From: Stenotrophomonas sp. SAM-B
GTDB taxonomy: Bacteria; Pseudomonadota; Gammaproteobacteria; Xanthomonadales; Xanthomonadaceae
DNA length: 64,000 nt
Assembly (NCBI RefSeq): GCF_013387485.1
Contig: NZ_JABBXB010000004.1
Coordinates: forward strand, 186,001-250,000
Direction: 5' to 3'
Positions within the stretch are counted from its first letter, which is position 1. Each line of letters begins with the position of its first letter. Positions 61,306 to 64,000 of this stretch are shown here, piece by piece. A program made the position numbers and the translations under genes. The notes below the pieces were generated by a model that saw nothing but the letters and a program-made list of their open reading frames with translations, had not been told where the DNA came from and searched no databases.

Positions 61306-64000
61306 ATGAGCGACGTGTCCAGCCAGATGGTGACCTCTTCAGTGCAACGGGACGGTGATGCGGTGATCCCTGCCGCAGTCGCCACGGCGTTGTGCGCCCT
61401 GTTGCCGGCCGGGGCAGCGGTCGTACTGGCCTGGTCTGATCCGCTGCTGGGCGAGGGCAGCCAGGCCCATCCGGAGGGCAGCGGCGCGGCGATGCAGGGC
61501 GGGCCGCCATGGCAGCAGCGCTGGACCCACGACGGTGTCGGGTTGAGCGTGAGCGTGACGCTGGCTGCCGGCCCGCCGCCGGACAGCTGGTGGACGGCCG
61601 CACGCCTGCTGGTCCAGAGCACCTTGTCGCTGGCCCGGCAGCGTCGCGAGATCGCCTCGCTGGAGGAATCCAAACGCCTGCAGCAGGCGTTGTACGAGAT
61701 CGCCGATCTGGCCGGCGCGGATCTGGAAATGGCCGAGATGCTGCGCCACTTCCACCGCGTGCTCAATTCGCTGATGTACGCGCAGAACTGTTTCATCGTC
61801 GAGTACGACGACATCCGGCACCGGGTGCGGTTCCTGTACTTCGCCGACCAGAAAGACGACTTCGTCGCCGACCCGGACCGCAGCTACGAAGAACACGAAA
61901 TGCCGCGCAGCCTGACCTTCGCGCTGCTGCGGCACGGCGAGCCGCTGAGCGGCCCCTCGCGCGAGCTGCTGGCGATCCTCGATGACGAGCACGATCCGCA
62001 GCGCGGGCCGGAAAGCCTGGACTGGCTCGGCGTCCCGATGCTGCGCGATGGGCGCGTGTGCGGCGCGATCGTAGTCCAGAGCTACGAACACCGCGCGCGC
62101 TATGACGAGGCCGACCGCACCCTGCTGGGCTATGTCGCCCAGCATATTCTCACCGCGATGGACCGGCGCCAGGCGCAGGTGCAGCTGGAGCGCCAGGTCG
62201 AGCGCCGCACGGTGGAGCTGCAGCGCGCCAACCGCAACCTGCAGGAGGAGGTGGTCGAGCGCCGCCGCGCCGAGAAACTGCAGCTGGCCCTGTTCAACAT
62301 CGCCGAACTGGCGATGAGCGCCGAGTCGCTGTCGCAGTACTACGGCCAGGTGCATGGCGTCGTCGGTACGCTGCTGGACGCACGCAATTTCTACATCGCG
62401 CTGGTCAACGAAAAGGGCGATGGGCTGGAATTCGTGTACTCGGTGGACGAGTACAACCCGTCGCGCGCGCCGCGCCCCTTCAGCGAAGGACTGACCGAGT
62501 TCATCGTGCGCAACCGGCAACCCCTGCTGGCGACCCGCGAGCGCATCGACGCGCTGCGCGACAGCGGCGTGGTCCGTGAGTTCGGCGCCCGGTCGAACTG
62601 CTGGCTCGGGGTGCCGCTGCTGAGCGATGACGATGTGGTCGGCGTGATCGTGGTGCAGAGCTATTCGCCGGAGGTGGTGTTCACCGTCCACGACCAGCGT
62701 CTGCTGACCTTCGTCGCGCAGAACATCGGCAACGGCCTGTCCCGCCAGCGCGACCAGGAGCGGCTGCGCAACGCGCATGCCGACCTGGAAAAGCGCGTGG
62801 ACGAGCGAACCCGCGAGCTGGCCGACGTCAACGACAAACTGCTCGGCCAGATCGGCGAGCGCCTGCGCGCCGAACAGCGCCTGACCCACCAGGCCATGCA
62901 CGACGCGCTGACCGGTTTGCCCAACCGCCTGCACCTGCTGGATCGGCTGGAAGATGCGATCGCGCGTGCGCGCGGCAGCGAAGGGCAGGGCTTTGCGGTG
63001 CTGTTCCTGGACCTGGACCGGTTCAAGCTGGTCAACGACAGCATCGGCCATGCCGCCGGCGATCAAATGCTGGTGGAGGTGGCCAAACGCATCGTCTCGA
63101 TGATTTCCGCACAGGACGTGGTCGCCCGGCTTGGGGGCGACGAGTTCGCGATCCTGCTCCAGTGTGGCGATGGCCTGGCCTCGGCGCTGGAGTTCTCGCA
63201 GCGCATGCTGGTGGCGCTGGAGGAATCGATGTGGGTGAAGGGGCGCGAGCTGTTCCCGTCCGGCAGCCTGGGCATCGCCATGTGGAATCCGCGCTATCGC
63301 AACGGCGAAGAACTGGTGCGCGATGCGGATGCGGCGATGTACCGGGCCAAGGCGCAGGGCAATGACCGCTGCGCCGTGTTCGATGAGGCGATGCGCGAGC
63401 AGGCGCTGCGCAGCCTGGACCTGGAAGCGGACCTGCGCCGGGCCATCATCAACCGCGATTTCGTGCCGTTCTACCAGCCGATCATGCGGCTCAGCGACGG
63501 CGAGCTGGTCGGCCACGAGGCACTGCTGCGCTGGCAGCACGAGCGTCGCGGGCTGCTGCTGCCCAGTGCGTTCCTGGACCTGGGCGAGGAGAGCGGCCTG
63601 ATCGAGCAGGTGGACTGGCTGCTGTACGAGCAGGTGATCACCCAGCTCGCGCGCGGCGGCCGCGGTTATCTGTCGGTGAATGTGTCGCCGCGGCACTTCC
63701 GCTCGGCCGACTTCAGCGCCCGCCTGTTCGGACTGATCGAAGCGGCCGGCGCCGATCCGCATCGGTTGCGCCTGGAAATCACCGAAGTGGCGCTGCTCGA
63801 TGATGGCCCGCGTACGCTGCGCATCCTGCAGACCCTGCGCGACCGCGGCGTGCTGGTGCAGCTGGATGATTTCGGCACCGGATTCTCGGCGCTGTCCTAC
63901 CTGCACCGGTTCCCGATCTCGACGCTGAAGATCGATCAATCGTTCATCGCCGGCCTGCATGGGCAGGACATGCAGAGCACGCACGCGCTGGTGCAGGGCG
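61306..64000 (+). CDS. GAF-GAF-GGDEF-EAL cyclic-di-GMP protein (3' end outside the window)
   Basis: At least 898 residues, cytosolic. Two GAF-like sensor domains (about residues 115-270 and 325-480), each ending in a coiled coil (QVQLERQVERRTVELQRANRNLQEEVVERRRAEKL and DLEKRVDERTRELADVNDKLL), then GGDEF (residues 610-614) and EAL (E738-A-L) with the supporting NVSPRHFR, EITE, DDFGTGFS and KIDQSFI motifs. Both catalytic centres look intact. The inhibitory I-site RxxD is changed to SAQD (601-604), so product inhibition of the cyclase may be lost. The ATG at 61306 is preceded by a hairpin. Confidence 0.9.
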   Translation, partial: MSDVSSQMVTSSVQRDGDAVIPAAVATALCALLPAGAAVVLAWSDPLLGEGSQAHPEGSGAAMQGGPPWQQRWTHDGVGLSVSVTLAAGPPPDSWWTAARLLVQSTLSLARQRREIASLEESKRLQQALYEIADLAGADLEMAEMLRHFHRVLNSLMYAQNCFIVEYDDIRHRVRFLYFADQKDDFVADPDRSYEEHEMPRSLTFALLRHGEPLSGPSRELLAILDDEHDPQRGPESLDWLGVPMLRDGRVCGAIVVQSYEHRARYDEADRTLLGYVAQHILTAMDRRQAQVQLERQVERRTVELQRANRNLQEEVVERRRAEKLQLALFNIAELAMSAESLSQYYGQVHGVVGTLLDARNFYIALVNEKGDGLEFVYSVDEYNPSRAPRPFSEGLTEFIVRNRQPLLATRERIDALRDSGVVREFGARSNCWLGVPLLSDDDVVGVIVVQSYSPEVVFTVHDQRLLTFVAQNIGNGLSRQRDQERLRNAHADLEKRVDERTRELADVNDKLLGQIGERLRAEQRLTHQAMHDALTGLPNRLHLLDRLEDAIARARGSEGQGFAVLFLDLDRFKLVNDSIGHAAGDQMLVEVAKRIVSMISAQDVVARLGGDEFAILLQCGDGLASALEFSQRMLVALEESMWVKGRELFPSGSLGIAMWNPRYRNGEELVRDADAAMYRAKAQGNDRCAVFDEAMREQALRSLDLEADLRRAIINRDFVPFYQPIMRLSDGELVGHEALLRWQHERRGLLLPSAFLDLGEESGLIEQVDWLLYEQVITQLARGGRGYLSVNVSPRHFRSADFSARLFGLIEAAGADPHRLRLEITEVALLDDGPRTLRILQTLRDRGVLVQLDDFGTGFSALSYLHRFPISTLKIDQSFIAGLHGQDMQSTHALVQG

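Noticed and set aside
61339..63984. 881-codon open frame antisense to the GGDEF-EAL gene
   Set aside because: The plus strand has clear GAF, GGDEF and EAL motifs; the antisense product has none.

Overview
The window is a GC-rich chromosomal segment of a gammaproteobacterium of the order Xanthomonadales, most likely Stenotrophomonas (S. maltophilia complex or a close relative). Three things point there. The gene order LysR–SDR–MFP–RND–SDR–OMF is the smeRv/smeU1VWU2X multidrug efflux locus. Intergenic palindromes headed by GTAG (for example 6646-6670) look like the SMAG/REP elements of Stenotrophomonas. The housekeeping blocks hrcA-grpE-dnaK-dnaJ, smpB/ratA/rnfH and bamE/fur are arranged as in Xanthomonads.

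Layout. 1-7.7 kb holds housekeeping genes: htpG (partial), rsmD, coaD, a 2[4Fe-4S] ferredoxin, a gamma-glutamyltransferase, an MBL-fold hydrolase, a psiF-like gene and upp. 7.9-13.7 kb is a tightly overlapping operon of exported proteins: TonB-dependent receptor, beta-propeller phytase-like lipoprotein, purple-acid-phosphatase-like enzyme and a secreted inorganic pyrophosphatase. I read it as a phytate/organophosphate scavenging unit. 13.7-15.3 kb is a three-gene superoxide operon (sodA, flavin reductase-like, TPR protein) whose promoter carries a SoxR-type dyad in a 19-bp spacer. Photolyase, an OmpA-family lipoprotein and an accessory two-gene unit with a GNAT-like protein follow. 18.9-27.8 kb is the smeRv/smeU1VWU2X region. 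27.9-35.3 kb is a mosaic of small metabolic, membrane and hypothetical genes, including a QacA/SmvA-type exporter followed by its TetR regulator.

A 5.46-kb mobile island lies between 90-bp perfect direct repeats (35306-35395 and 40764-40853), inserted at the 3' end of the tmRNA gene ssrA. Its P4-type integrase is decayed: frameshifts, an in-frame stop, an internal deletion and the catalytic Tyr changed to His. The island should therefore be immobile on its own. Its intact cargo has visibly lower GC than the flanks: an AlpA-type regulator and a coupled small protein, a one-TM protein, a secreted repeat protein, a YecR-like lipoprotein and a HEPN-motif protein that is a candidate RNase/defence effector.

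41-64 kb returns to core genes: ssrA, smpB, ratA, rnfH, bamE, fur, an SGNH hydrolase with a divergent LysR regulator, recN, hrcA-grpE-dnaK-dnaJ with sigma-32-like promoters, pdxY-tyrA, an ABC exporter with a YigZ/IMPACT gene, an ECF sigma/putative anti-sigma pair, and a large GAF-GAF-GGDEF-EAL protein cut by the window end. Non-coding features of note are a long inverted repeat between dnaJ and pdxY and a cluster of DnaA boxes after tyrA.
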